A DNA stretch of 64,000 nucleotides from Molanna angustata (GCA_963576475.1 OY754981.1:21115683-21179682); one strand, 5' to 3'. Numbered from the stretch's first letter, positions 47,575 to 59,480 are shown. Notes: generated by a model not told the origin, from the letters alone. Program-made: numbers and translations.

Positions 47575-48600
47575 AAACATTTGACTCATTTATAAGTAGT
47601 ATATCCCATATTATAATTTTAATACTGTAACTTAAGGAATATATGTAATATGTACTTGACCTTTTTGTATGGGAAACTCACTGATACCCTGTAGGTTAGT
47701 GAGATCCCAAGTATTATGATGTAAAACTTTTATGAAAATGTAATTAAAAAAAATGTGCTTATTGTTTACTCCATTTTATTTTGTTTATTGACTATTTTCA
47801 TCAAAATTAAATACTTAATATCTACAAATACCCAAATGTTTCTCACCTCAATATATTTTTTGTAATCTTGTATAAAAATTTGAACAGGCTAAATATTGAT
47901 GCATTCATTAATACGTACATGCTGTACAGCTTACAAGAGTTCAGGCGTTAATATGACTAGTTGCATGTAACACATGCTATACAGCTTATAAGAGTTCAGG
48001 CGTTAATATTACTAGTTGCATGTAACACATGAGATCCAACCGTCTATGGCGATAGTATGCATATAGAGTAAGAATACGTAAAATAATAAATAAACGTACA
48101 AAACTATAAGACCATACCCAAATTATTCATTATATATACCTATTAAAATATTTAGTTTCCTATACAAAACATATATGTCAGGATAATGTGGAGTTCAGTG
48201 ATTTTTTCCTACCTCGAATAGGTTAATAGCTTGGTGCTATGCATGTATGTATGTATGAAAATTAAGTATTAAACTACATATGAAAGTCTCTGTAGATATT
48301 GTGTATTCTGCCATACAAATTGTATGAAACGATGTCGTCACTAAATTAAATATTTACGAAAATTCTAAAGAAAAGTTTGAGATGTACCACTAAAAATGTG
48401 TTTTTAAAAAAAAAATTTAGTTGGGGTGTTTTGGATTTATTCGAAATTTAGAAAAAAAGGAAATATAGGCAGTAATAAATTTGTATTAAAAAATATTTTT
48501 CTTAATAAAAAAGTTTAAGAAACCCTGGACCTTTTTTTACAAAAAAAAGTCTGAGATATTGTATTTGTCTATATTTTTTAAGCGTTTTAGCTTATGGTTT
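47575..48600. repeat. Repeat R copy on the minus strand with satellite units
   Basis: At 47,900-48,060 two units with GTTCAGGCGTTAATAT and TAGTTGCATGTAACACATG occur in tandem. At 48,290-48,500 the CATACAAATTGTATGAAACG and AATATAGGCAGTAATAAATT blocks are inverted relative to 61.5-61.65 kb. An A/T hairpin lies at 48,668-48,735. No gene. Confidence 0.55.
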
Positions 48601-49935
48601 TTGAGATATCAGGGTGGCAGTCTGGTCCAACCAGCGAAATCAAAACCCTCGTGATTACCCATATCCAGTATATAATTATCATATTATGGAGTTCTATGAC
48701 ATCTAAAGACATTATAGAACTCCACATAATAATTATATCCATGATAAAAATTTAAATGTTGATAATCCCCGAATGGAACAAAACTTCAAAATTCTGTGTA
48801 GTAAAGCTTTTTGAACTAACATTTTTTATATTTCGGCATTTTTTATGTAGCGGATTAAAAGTTATAATGGACACACACTCAGACACACCAATAAGGATGT
48901 GTTGTTTCAACAAAAGTAACGGTAATCGCATAGTTAAAATTCTTTGATTTAATGAAATTGTTCAAAAATGCTTTGTTTGACGGCATTAGATCCCAATGAA
49001 ACTTTTGAATAATTTCATGAATCAAAGTATTTTAACTATAGGTACTTTTACTTTAATCTTTGTTCAAGAAACACAGCCTAAACATAATTGAATTTCGATT
49101 TTCAACCGAATTATGGAATTCCACTTTAATTTCTACAACTGGCTTCATACAATGCACCTTTTCAAGTATTTGGTTTTTAAAAGAGGGAACTTGTGCTTCA
49201 AGTGAAAAAAATAAATTGCAATGATCATCTACACTTACAAAAGTTTATCTCATTTTTTTATATCTCAAAATAAAATATTTCAATAATAATTAACCTGGTG
49301 TTTGACACTATGCAGCAGATAATATCATCTCTGTCACGTTCTTGGCAATATTTTAATAAAGATTCTTCTTGTACTAGAACTGATTGCACTAAATTAATTC
49401 AGGCAAAGTAAAGGTAGGTAGGTATTGCAAGAAATAAAATCGTGATTCGATTGTTATCGACAGAACAGACAAAATGATATTCGGTCAAAGGCCATCCACG
49501 AATCGTCCGAGAAAGTGTCAGATTGGAATCAACCATTTCATATCACACGGACTCTTTTCTTTTTTCTATACCAACATCAATGTTTAGACAGGTAAATCTT
49601 AAGTAATCTCTTGTTTGATTGAAGTGAACATTGCTTTAATAAAATTCATCGGCTTCAGCATTTTTGCAACAACCGCGCAACGCTACCTCTCAATTATCCA
49701 GTTCTTTGTTTTAATCCATCGTGTGGCACCTCATTTCAGAGGCAGACGAGTTTTGAAAGCATCGGGCGTAGAAAATACAAAGGTATTTCAATATTTTTAA
49801 TCACTTATTATCTCCCTCGTTTCAATCTCAAGGATTGTTTTGCAGTCTCGTATCTTTTCGTCCATTTCGTCCTGTTCTGTGCCACCCTTTCCAGCTCCAC
49901 CTAGGTGTTATATTGGTACTTACATGCTATTAGAA
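48600..49935. other. No gene seen
   Basis: Open frames of 61-63 codons show no domain. The sequence is AT-rich with no clear repeat. Confidence 0.4.
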
Positions 49936-49939
49936 ATCT

Positions 49940-50065
49940 CCTTCTTCTTCTTGTGCCGCTCCTAAAGGAGGTTGGTGACCATCACACTAGACTCATCCCG
50001 ATCCTGCGCCAACCTAATTAGTGACGCCGCATCTGGAATCCCGAACCCGCCACGATATTCCGTCT
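49940..50065 (-). repeat. SINE family C, copy 3
   Basis: TTCTTCTTCTTGTGCCGCTC, AAAGGAGGTTGGTGACCATC and ACGCCGCATCTGGAATCCCG are the complement of copies 1 and 2. Confidence 0.75.
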
Positions 50066-51215
50066 TCCATAATATATATCTTTCCCCCCACTATAAGTTG
50101 TAAAAGGGCATGTATATCACCACGAATATGAGGCTTTGCGTTTCTCGACTATGTAAGTAGGTAATAAAATCAAAAACACTAAAATCACTGGAAATACTAC
50201 ACTAAACTTCATTTAGAGAATCTCAGTTTTAAATTAAAATAAAAAAAGATTTGTTTTGTAAAATTGAAATTAGTCATCAGATCAGTCTGTTTTATTTCTA
50301 AATTGTTGTGAGTTGCCTTGACCTTGCAACGGCCCGAAAATTTTTCGCTGAGTAATGTCACCCTTTTAAATATTTTATAATGCTATTGCTTCAAGGGCTA
50401 CCAGCGTATTTTATTTTACGTAATAATTTATATCGATAATCATCGTTTTAAACTTTTTTTTTTTAAATTATCATAAGTAATTGATACTTTAACAAAAATA
50501 ATTTAAGAGGACATATCACGCTAAATGTAGTGACTGAAAATATTATATATTAAAACCACATAGTGCACTATGAAGTTATGTGTTAGTGAGGTAACTATCG
50601 CGTGCGTTAAAAAAGGTTTATACGTGATTTAAACTATCGGAAACTCAAAATTTGTTGATTTTTTTATATTTTAAGAACAAACCTTACTTGAAATTAAAAA
50701 ACTTTATCGGTCATTCACTTTGATTTTATACACTTTTTGAGCGTATGAAAGATTTATTTCTCTTCGACACATAGTTATGGAGTAATTAAAAAAAATGCTG
50801 TAAAAAGGATATTTTTAATATTTTTTAGGCGAATTTAGGCTGTATTTTAAAATTATATGACGAAAATTCATTAGAGAAATGTTGAAAACACTTATTGTAT
50901 TTTTTCTAGAAACACACTGTTTAACATATTTGAGGAATTTGATTTGAAATTGGGGTGTTTAGACTTATATGCCCCCTTAATAAGGCAGTTTCATAGGCAA
51001 TCAGTGAACCAATTGTCTTAATAATATTGTGTATTTTTTGGTGTACCTAATGAAATACAGTCATAATATTCAATCCCCTCAGCACTGTTCCGTAGTACAA
51101 TACTATAGGGATTAAGTCGTCATTCTCACTGACGAATAAATGGTCTCTTAGAAATCGGTCATATCAAAAAACTAACTCACAAAATGATTTGTGATTTATA
51201 TTGTGAAAATATGAA
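50066..51215. other. No gene seen
   Basis: AT-rich, with no repeat family or coding region recognised. Confidence 0.4.
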
Positions 51216-51217
51216 TA

Positions 51218-51314
51218 GGTGGCAGAGTGTTTCGTGCGCTGGATTAGTAATTTATTTAACGCTGGATCGAAACCTGCCTCAACCGATTTCATTCAGCCTT
51301 TGTTTAGTTTAGAA
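51218..51314 (+). repeat. SINE family A, copy 5 (interrupted by hAT element)
   Basis: AGGTGGCAGAGTGTTTCGTG, GGATCGAAACCTGCCTCAAC and CGATTTCATTCAGCCTTTGT form the SINE head. The hAT-like element follows at 51,315, and SINE-like sequence may resume after 51,910. Confidence 0.65.
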
Positions 51315-51910
51315 CAGGGGTGGCCGACTTGATTAGATCCAAGATCTACTGTTTACTGAGAAAGCCCTGTGCGATCTACCAATTACATACTTCTTGAAAT
51401 TTTAAATGAAACAGCATAGTTCAGTACACAATTAAGTAGTATTTTTTATTTTATTAAGAGGGAAAACATAAAACTGAAAATTATTCTTAACTAGGTACTT
51501 ATGTATATTAGTATGAGCACTGCGTCTCAGCATCTCCCACTAGATTAGCAAAATCAGGTTTGTAGTTGGAAATTGCCAACCTTAAAGAATCCAGTGTATG
51601 AACGTCTGTCAAGCGAGAACGGTGTTTATTTTTTGTTTGTTTTAAGAAGGAAAATGCTGACTCACATAAATATATTGAACCAAAACACGAATACAATGGT
51701 TCAACACATTTCTTCAAACATGGATATTTCTTGCTGGAAACCAATGCCCAGAAATCTAGATCCATAAAGTAACGTGAACGTAACATGATGGGTGCAGCAG
51801 TTGGTGATTACGTTGCGCAGTCTGTTCTACGTATTTATGTATGTTTACGTTTTTTGTCTTGCCACGATCGACTGGACTAATAGTCGCGATTGACCGGTTG
51901 GCCACCCCTG
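51315..51910. mobile_element. hAT-like element with 8-bp target duplication
   Basis: The element starts CAGGGGTGGCCGACTTGATT and ends GGTTGGCCACCCCTG (inverted terminal repeats of about 13 bp). It is flanked by an exact 8-bp repeat GTTTAGAA (51,307-51,314 and 51,911-51,918), as expected for hAT. It contains the 3' end of a transposase gene and is otherwise deleted (596 bp). Confidence 0.85.
51508..51786 (-). pseudogene. hAT transposase C-terminal (dimerisation) fragment
   Basis: The minus-strand frame reads MDLDFWALVSSKKYPCLKKC, then FGSIYLCESAFSFLKQTKNK, HRSRLTDVHTLDSLRLAISN and YKPDFANLV. The order FGS.Y.CE..FS..K..K...RSRLTD..L...LR.A.S.Y.PD is the hAT C-terminal dimerisation region, close to the SCAND3/ZBED/GTF2IRD2-type group. 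The catalytic D-D-E core is absent. Confidence 0.87.
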
Positions 51911-51919
51911 GTTTAGAAT

Positions 51920-52640
51920 ATACCTCTGCTCTTGAAACAATGACATACCTCAAAAAACTCAATTATTTTTATTTTGTTAATTCTTTTATATAATCTTAAT
52001 TGATTGATCAATTTTTCTTATTATTTGAAAATCTTTTTTCCAATAAATTTCATAGTTGATTAAGAAACAATAATATAGCGATTAGTTTTAAATGACATCT
52101 TTAATAATATGTTCTGCATGGACACGAACAATATTTGTGTTAAAATCGTTCTTAATAATAATAATCTTTAATATAATAAATAATCAAAAATAAAAACGCA
52201 GGCATTACAAATTAGTTGTAAAAGAACACATTAAGCTCATTTTTAATGGCACCTCTCAATACGCAATTAGTCGCTATCTTTAGCATTTAATTCATAGATA
52301 AAGTTGATAGGTAATTATTTTTCATTGGATAATGAAAGATTTCAAATGACATTAAGATATTTTATCAATGTATGGGTCTCGCAGCTTGCACAAGAAAGTA
52401 TTCAATTTGAACAATGAACACCAGACTTTTATGACGTGCAAATTCTCGTAGGCGCAAATGACGAAACTTGCCGGCGAGTATTAATTTTTGTTTTGGAAAG
52501 CAATATTAACGAATTGAGGGATTGCACCCATTCCAACAGCAACACGAAGGGGCCTCTGTAAGGAATGAAAGTGCCCGCCCGACATAAAATTGACTGAACG
52601 CATTTTAGTATCGTATTTTTATAATACTCTGTCTCCCCTC
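51920..52640. other. No gene seen
   Basis: AT-rich up to the LINE fragment, with nothing recognised. Confidence 0.4.
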
Positions 52641-52666
52641 GTACCTTCTTTTATGATTTTTTCTTC

Positions 52667-53032
52667 CTATAAGTAATAATTATAAATGTATGATTTTTGT
52701 GGATGATTTTCGTAGCACCGTTTTTGTAATAACTTCACCTCAAGGGCGCTTTGAATATATAAGAGGTTTTTGTAAGACTCATGGAAGAAGTGAGTTTTCA
52801 GGTGTTTTCTGAATAGTGCCAAGTTGTCGATTCGCCTCAGTTCAGGTGGTAGATTATTCCACGAGACTGGTCCAGCCACAGCAAAAGCACGTTCACCGAA
52901 GGATGTAGTGTTGACTCCATTTATTTCAGTTAGCCTATCATGGATGTGGTGGCTGACCGAAGTGTTTGTTGCCGCTCGTTTACGGTGAGAGGGATGCAAA
53001 AGTCTGAAAGATACGTGGAAAGATCCTATCAT
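52667..53032 (-). pseudogene. LINE ORF2 C-terminal fragment
   Basis: The minus-strand frame contains RAATNTSVSHHIHDRLTEIN, TTSFGERAFAVAGPVSWNNL and PPELRRIDNLALFRKHLKTH-FF. The motif G.R.FA.AGP..WN.LP..LR....L..F...LKT..F is typical of the C-terminal end of CR1/Jockey-type LINE ORF2. The fragment is about 120 codons, open, and has no RT catalytic residues. Confidence 0.8.
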
Positions 53033-53440
53033 TTTCCTTTAAATATCTTTTTATTCTTCTTTCAATAGATCAGTGCTCCAAGAGTAAGTCTTGGTCCTGG
53101 GATAAAGATGTCCAACTTTCCATTTTTGGAGGTCTTCCCGGCTGTCGCCGAGCACCTGGAATTCCTTTTTCATTCATTGTCACCAACATTTTTTTCCCCA
53201 CCGTCATTATGTCGCCTTAATTATGTTTTTTTTTGTATTTCAATTAATTTCTATTGTTTATTTTTGTACGAGATTTTATAGTCTTCACATATTGCTTCTT
53301 TTTAATTTGTTTTCGTGATGTTAACAACAATATGTAATAATGCTTGATGCCTGAAAAAAAAATTGCCTGCGGCCAAAAAGTCTAAGTACCATTTTTTTTT
53401 GTTTTTATCATATTTTCTAAAATAATGAAAACCAACAAAT
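53033..53440. other. No gene seen
   Basis: A short TGCCTGAAAAAAAAATTGCC segment near 53,350, resembling 59,840-59,870 (TCTGGAAAAAAAATTGCATC), hints at LINE 3' ends. Confidence 0.35.
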
Positions 53441-53720
53441 TGTTAAACCAACATATATCTTGGGCTGAACAAGTCAATGAGGTTAGCCGCAAAATTTTTC
53501 GCGGTATTCTCTCACTCAAAAAACTTCCAACATATTAAAATAAGAGTTGCACAAACTCTCCTCCCTATTCTTGATTATATAGATATTTTCTACTTAGTTC
53601 TCAATCAAGAAGATGAAAACAACTGGATGGACTACAAAATGTCTGCATACGATTCATATTTAATCTACGCAAATGCGATCACTAATCGCATATTCGCAAG
53701 CAACTTAAGACGACGACTGT
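53430..53720 (+). pseudogene. LINE reverse transcriptase remnant
   Basis: Two plus-strand frames together give LLNQHISWAEQVNEVSRKIF, RGILSLKKLP, IRVAQTLLPILDYIDIFYLV and CIRFIFNLRKCDH. This is the W..QV..V..K.......L......+K..+...L.PI.DY.D+.Y and N.CIRFI.N++..DH region of Jockey-like RTs. A frameshift separates the parts. A diverged copy of the 23.6-kb foldback follows directly. Confidence 0.7.
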
Positions 53721-54065
53721 CGCCAGCTTACCTATTTTCAATTTGATATTCCATCAATACTACTAATCGAATCATTTTGAAAAAAATAAATAAGATAGTT
53801 TGGATACTCATTAAGAAAAATACGATGTTTCCATTAGTTATGATCCGTATTTATTGCTCTAAAAAATAATTAGCATACCCCGATTTATGACATTTATCTT
53901 ATATTTCTAATAAACTATAAGGCTTAGAGCAATATATTTTTTTTTAAATTAAAGAACACAAAAATATCAAGAAAAATACGATCTGGCGTTGCATGAATGC
54001 TTCATGTTCAGTCAATATTTTCAAAAAACATTTATTTTGGAAATTGCGCTGACTAGAAAATAAAA
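53719..54065. repeat. Partial copy of the 23.6-kb foldback
   Basis: TTTTCAATTTGATATT...CAT, GAATCATTTTGAAAAAAATA and TAGTTTGGATACTCATTAAG, then TATAAGGCTTAGAGCAATAT, match the left arm of the element at 23,620-24,276 with many differences. Confidence 0.65.
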
Positions 54066-54449
54066 GTCCCGTATGACGGTCATGCAAATATGACACTTAT
54101 TCTAGCGGTCGTCACAAGGAATACTTTCTGTATTCGCTCGTTTGTAATTCAGACCCGCCCTGAGAGTTGGCCAGTTCGGACGTGTAATCTGTGTCGAAAG
54201 TTGCGCTCCCATATTTATTTATTTTATCGAGTTATACCTAACAACTACTAATACTACTACAAGCGTAAGGACAAAAAATATGTAAGTTTTAATATTATTA
54301 GATCCAGAGGCGTACCGCCGCCAGACTATACAATACCTAAGTCATATCATTTTAATGTTGAATTTTATTTTTTATATATTTATTTTTTTCAGTATAATCA
54401 CATTTTTATACAGATGTATTATGTAAAAAAAAACAAAAACGAATTAAAA

Positions 54450-55640
54450 AGTATAACTAGTTGCATGTGACACATGAGATCCAATCGTCTATGGCAATAG
54501 TGTGTATAATAGAAAAATATGTAAAACTAGTTGCATGTAACACATGATATCTGACTGCCGATGGCTATAGTATGTGTATTTGAAAAATATGTAAAACTAG
54601 TTGCATGTAACACATGATATCCAACTGTCGATGGCTATAGTATGTGTAATTGAAAAATATATAAAACTTGTTGCATGTAGCACATGATATCCAACTGTCG
54701 ATGGCAATTGTATGTATCATTGAATAATATGTAAAACTAGTTGCATGTAACACATGATATCCAACTGTTGATGGTAATAGTATATGTAATTGAAAAATAT
54801 GTTAAACTTGTTCCATGTAACACATGATATCCAATTGTCGATGTCAATAGTATGTGTCATTGAAAAATATGTAAAATGAGTTCCATGTAACACATGATAT
54901 CCAACTATCGATGGCAATAGTATGTATCATTGAAAAATATGTATAACTAGTTGCATGCAACACATGATATCCAACTGTCGATGGCAATTGTATGTATCAT
55001 TGAACAATATGTCAAACTAGTTGCATGTAACACATGACATCCAACTGTCGATGGCAAAAGTCAGAGATTGGATTTATGACAGGTATTATGGCGGACATTA
55101 GGATCTGGTTGATCTGTTTTGTGTGAGCCTATATGTTTGTTGTGATAATGATTGTGATTGCAGAAAGTTGAGATTGTATACATATTAAGCGTGGAACGGG
55201 AAAAATCACCTGGTTCATAATTGCATATAATTGTCAATATAAATTGTTAACTGCTAGCCCTAGAACAGGATTTCCTAGTTGGGCACCATTAATCTACTTA
55301 TGTATTGTTATCATTATAAATATGGTGTGATAAATAAATAAATAAATAAAATAAATAGTATGTTTCATTGAAAAATATGTGAAACTAGTTGCATGTAACA
55401 CATGATATCGAACTGTCGATGGCAATAGTATATGTAATTGAAAAATATATCGGTATAACTAGTTGCATGTAACACATGAGATCCAAATTTCAATGGCAAT
55501 AAAATGTATAATTGAAAAATATGTATATCTAGTTGCATGTAGCACATGAGATCCAATTGTCGATGGCGATAGTATGTATAATTGAAAAATATTTATAACT
55601 AGTTGCATCTAACACATGACACACAACTGTCGATGGCAAC
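54450..55640. repeat. 70-bp satellite array (interrupted)
   Basis: About nine units at 54,450-55,060 and about four more at 55,355-55,640, period 70 bp: TAGTTGCATGTAACACATGA, TATCCAACTGTCGATGGCAA and TAGTATGTGTAATTGAAAAA. Inverted units occur at 57.42-57.86 and 58.53-58.97 kb; single or paired units occur at 30.7, 47.95 and 61.9 kb. Open frames through it are by-products of the repeat. Confidence 0.9.
55060..55355 (+). repeat. Retroelement 3' fragment inside the satellite
   Basis: The array is broken by about 295 bp of unrelated sequence ending in (AAAT)n (55,331-55,358: GATAAATAAATAAATAAATA), typical of a LINE 3' tail. GTTGGGCACCATTAATCTAC lies just before it. No coding frame is recognised. 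Confidence 0.5.
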
Positions 55641-55716
55641 AAATGTTATGTGCCTTCAAATTATATCACACATTTGTTTTAAATTATGAAGACACGGTAT
55701 TTCATTGTATTTTCAG

Positions 55717-55744
55717 GCTGGATCTATAGGAGACGATTAATGCC
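55717..55744 (+). other. Candidate small exon
   Basis: ATTGTATTTTCAG acceptor and CC|GTAAGT donor enclose 28 nt. In phase 0 it reads AGSIGDD-stop. It is also usable as a non-coding exon. No homology is recognised. Confidence 0.2.
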
Positions 55745-55867
55745 GTAAGTCTTTAAAATATGACAACTTTTTATTGGTTGTGTGTTAAAATAATATTTGA
55801 CATAGAACCTATATTATGTTATTTGCCCGAGAAGTAATAAATAAACCTATTTCATTCTATGTTTTAG

Positions 55868-55957
55868 ATAAAAAATGGGAAGACAAATAAAATACTTGGG
55901 AAAAATTTCTCGCAAGAAGAAGAATTGTATGACAAGGACATCCCGCAAAAGGATTTT
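55868..55957 (+). other. Candidate exon (90 nt) of unknown transcript
   Basis: TTTTAG acceptor and TTT|GTGAGT donor. The open frame reads IKNGKTNKILGKNFSQEEEL, then YDKDIPQKDF, with charged, coding-like composition unlike nearby translations. It could be part of a gene continuing outside the window or a mobile-element exon. Confidence 0.25.
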
Positions 55958-56147
55958 GTGAGTATTGATTAACGTATTAAATAATTAACTAAGGTAAGTA
56001 TGGTCATACACGGTGAATATGTAGGATCGAAGGATTACAAAAAATCTGTATATGATGAATGAGGATGTGTTAGGAAAACTTCCTTTGTTCGATCAAGTCA
56101 AGAAAATTATAGATTTTCATATTTAATAACGTATTTTTGGTTAAATA

Positions 56148-56411
56148 ATATTTTTTAACAGATTTTTAATTATCTCAATAGAGACGAAGTTGGAATATTT
56201 ATTGTAGGAGAACCGGGAAATCTAGGCACCTACAGGGCTTACGACCTGTCATTGGCTGGTTTACGTGATCACTTACGTGATCGGCTGGTTTACGTGAAAC
56301 CAGCCGATGACAGGTCGTAAGCCCTGTAGGTGCCTTGATTTCCCGGTTCTCCTACAATAAATATTCCAACTTCGTCTCTATTGAGATAATTAAAAATCTG
56401 TTAAAAAATAT
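56148..56411. repeat. Perfect long hairpin (about 110-bp arms)
   Basis: ATATTTTTTAACAGATTTTT to the centre TTACGTGATCACTTACGTGA is complemented by the right arm ending AAAAATCTGTTAAAAAATAT. The arm includes GGAGAACCGGGAAATC and CACCTACAGGGCTTACGACC. A diverged right-arm relative is at 62,165-62,320. Confidence 0.85.
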
Positions 56412-56689
56412 CTTTGACTCCCGACAGGGAAAAAATCCAATGTTTGCGCATATGCAATAATAAAAATATTCGATTAAATAATATTGTTGACGAACAAAAT
56501 TATGTATCTACATCATCAGTGTCAAAACCCGTGTAATGTTATTTCTCGTCTTCGCGATTCTAACTTATTTTTTAAAATGCTTTATTTACTTACTAATAAA
56601 ATTGGATATTTTTGAAGATGCTTTAAAAGATGTTATTTATGTAAATTTAAAAATGTATAAATCTGGATGTGTTATGAAAAATGCTAGTA

Positions 56690-56850
56690 AATTAAAGACT
56701 AGGCTACGACTATTTACACGACTCAACCATAGACGAAAACCAAAAATAACCACAGAAAACGCAGATAAATCAAGTTATAAAAATATTTACCTTTGTTTAT
56801 ACTTTGTTATAATTGTAGATCTCGATGAAAAAATTATTTAAATTTTAAAA
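56690..56850 (-). repeat. Inverted copy of the 29.6-29.8 kb repeat
   Basis: GGCTACGACTATTTACACGA, CTCAACCATAGACGAAAACC and ACAAAGTATAAAC-type words are the complement of 29,670-29,795. Confidence 0.65.
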
Positions 56851-56954
56851 CGCTGGGTTTAAAAAACTAGTCATAAATAATGTACATTTTTATAAAAGAT
56901 TTTACTGTCAATTAAATTAAAATAAACCATGAAAGTGAAAAAATTATTAAAAGT

Positions 56955-58061
56955 TTAATATGTGAAGTTAACGTTGAAAAGGGTGACCTCAATTTTATTT
57001 TATTTACATGTTTATGTATTCTAAGGAAGACAGCAAGAAGATGATCTCCTTATCATATCCTTATCCTCTTTTCTCCCCTTCGTCTTTTTATTGTTTTTTT
57101 TTTTTATTTTATATGATTCTACAAATATACATTGAATTATAAATAAGTATTTTATTCACATAAATTGGTACGTTTCATAGACACAATTTACTTCACAAAA
57201 TGGATGTGGTTGGTTGGAAGATAATGCCATATGACAATAGGCTCGCTGTTGTGTACTTATTACGTAATGTGTGAAAAATGTTTAAAATAAATAGGAAAAT
57301 AAATAATATTATGTGGGGATATATCGATATTTTCATATATAATATTGAAGAATAGGTACCAAACTATACACACTTAAACATAAATTAATATTTATTATAA
57401 GATATTTTTTTGACATTTTTCAATTATGCATACTATTGCCATCGACAGTTCGATATCATGTGTTACATGCAACTGGTTATAAATATTTTTTAATTATGCA
57501 TATGTACTATTGCCATCGACAGTTCGATATCATGTGTTACATGCAACTGGTTATCCATATTTTTCAATTATACAATTGTATAATTGAAAAATATAAGAAT
57601 TATACAAATACATATATCAAAATATTGTATAATTGCCATCAACAGTTTTATCTCATGTGTTACATGCAACTAGTTATACATATATTTCAATTATACATAC
57701 TTTTGCCATCAACAGTTCGATCTATGTATTACATGCAACTAGTTATACATATTTTTCAACTATACATACTATTGCCATCGACAGTTGGATGTCATGTGTT
57801 ACATGCAAGTAGTTATACATATTTATCAATTATACAAACACATCGACAAATCGACAGTTGAAATACCTGCTGTACCTACCCCCACAGTGTAGTTACAAAA
57901 GCAATATTTTACCGGACGGCACTGGCAGTTTCTGTATATTGCGTGCACTTATAGGTACGTAGTGTATGTGGGACGCCACTCACACACTGCTGACATAGGC
58001 CACATCCCCCTTTATTTATAGAACCGCCCACCAAACAAAAATCTTAGGAACAGTATCCCTC
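56955..58061 (+). repeat. 1.1-kb tandem duplication, copy 1
   Basis: The segment from TTAATATGTGAAGTTAACGT to GGAACAGTATCCCTCTT is repeated head-to-tail at 58,062-59,169. The two differ at only a few sites, such as AAGATAATGCC/AAGATATTGCC and TTATTACGTAATG/TTATTAAGTAATG, plus one T in a T run. It includes inverted 70-bp satellite units. Confidence 0.92.
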
Positions 58062-59169
58062 TTAATATGTGAAGTTAACGTTGAAAAGGGTGACCTCAAT
58101 TTTATTTTATTTACATGTTTATGTATTCTAAGGAAGACAGCAAGAAGATGATCTCCTTATCATATCCTTATCCTCTTTTCTCCCCTTCGTCTTTTTATTG
58201 TTTTTTTTTTTATTTTATATGATTCTACAAATATACATTGAATTATAAATAAGTATTTTATTCACATAAATTGGTACGTTTCATAGACACAATTTACTTC
58301 ACAAAATGGATGTGGTTGGTTGGAAGATATTGCCATATGACAATAGGCTCGCTGTTGTGTACTTATTAAGTAATGTGTGAAAAATGTTTAAAATAAATAG
58401 GAAAATAAATAACATTATGTGGGGATATATCGATATTTTCATATATAATATTGAAGAATAGGTACCAAACTATACACACTTAAACATAAATTAATATTTA
58501 TTATAAGATATTTTTTTGACATTTTTCAATTATGCATACTATTGCCATCGACAGTTCGATATCATGTGTTACATGCAACTGGTTATAAATATTTTTTAAT
58601 TATGCATATGTACTATTGCCATCGACAGTTCGATATCATGTGTTACATGCAACTGGTTATCCATATTTTTCAATTATACAATTGTATAATTGAAAAATAT
58701 AAGAATTATACAAATACATATATCAAAATATTGTATAATTGCCATCAACAGTTTTATCTCATGTGTTACATGCAACTAGTTATACATATATTTCAATTAT
58801 ACATACTATTGCCATCAACAGTTCGATCTATGTATTACATGCAACTAGTTATACATATTTTTCAACTATACATACTATTGCCATCGACAGTTGGATGTCA
58901 TGTGTTACATGCAAGTAGTTATACATATTTATCAATTATACAAACACATCGACAAATCGACAGTTGAAATACCTGCTGTACCTACCCCCACAGTGTAGTT
59001 ACAAAAGCAATATTTTACCGGACGGCACTGGCAGTTTCTGTATATTGCGTGCACTTATAGGTACGTAGTGTATGTGGGACGCCACTCACACACTGCTGAC
59101 ATAGGCCACATCCCCCTTTATTTATAGAACCGCCCACCAAACAAAAATCTTAGGAACAGTATCCCTCTT
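58062..59169 (+). repeat. 1.1-kb tandem duplication, copy 2
   Basis: Second copy of the unit, offset by 1,106-1,107 bp. It ends at CAGTATCCCTCTTA, where a LINE fragment starts. Confidence 0.92.
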
Positions 59170-59480
59170 AAATGGCTTTCCATCCATCTGCGCCAGGATC
59201 AGCACACTCTCTGTCTCCTGTTTAATGTATAAGACAATCGGAACGCCCCCTCATATCTGAGAGAAAGATTTCAACCGTTGGCCTCTCATGGACTCCCACT
59301 TCGGTCTAGAGAAGAAAGAACCCTCGCCATCCCACCTCACGTTACTGAATATTATTCATCTTCCTTTACTATTCATGCTGTCCGGTTATGGAACAATTTA
59401 GCATTGGACATAATTGCCCCATCACATCCTTCAAATCTCGCCCTAAACAATATATTATGTATGTACAATATAACTTGATA
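59170..59480 (+). pseudogene. LINE ORF2 C-terminal remnant
   Basis: Plus-strand frames give LKWLSIHLRQDQHTLCLLFN, then ERFQPLASHGLPLRSREERT, LAIPPHVTEYYSSSFTIHAV and RLWNNLALDI. The R....L.IP.H.T..Y..SF...A.RLWN.L...I pattern is the C-terminal end of Jockey-like ORF2. Stops and shifts show it is dead. Confidence 0.7.

Noticed and set aside
54450..55640. CRISPR-like array
   Set aside because: The units are contiguous 70-bp tandem repeats with no unique spacers, in a eukaryotic context.
57436..57861. A 141-codon open frame repeated identically at 58,542-58,967
   Set aside because: It runs through inverted 70-bp satellite units, and its identity reflects the tandem duplication, not selection.
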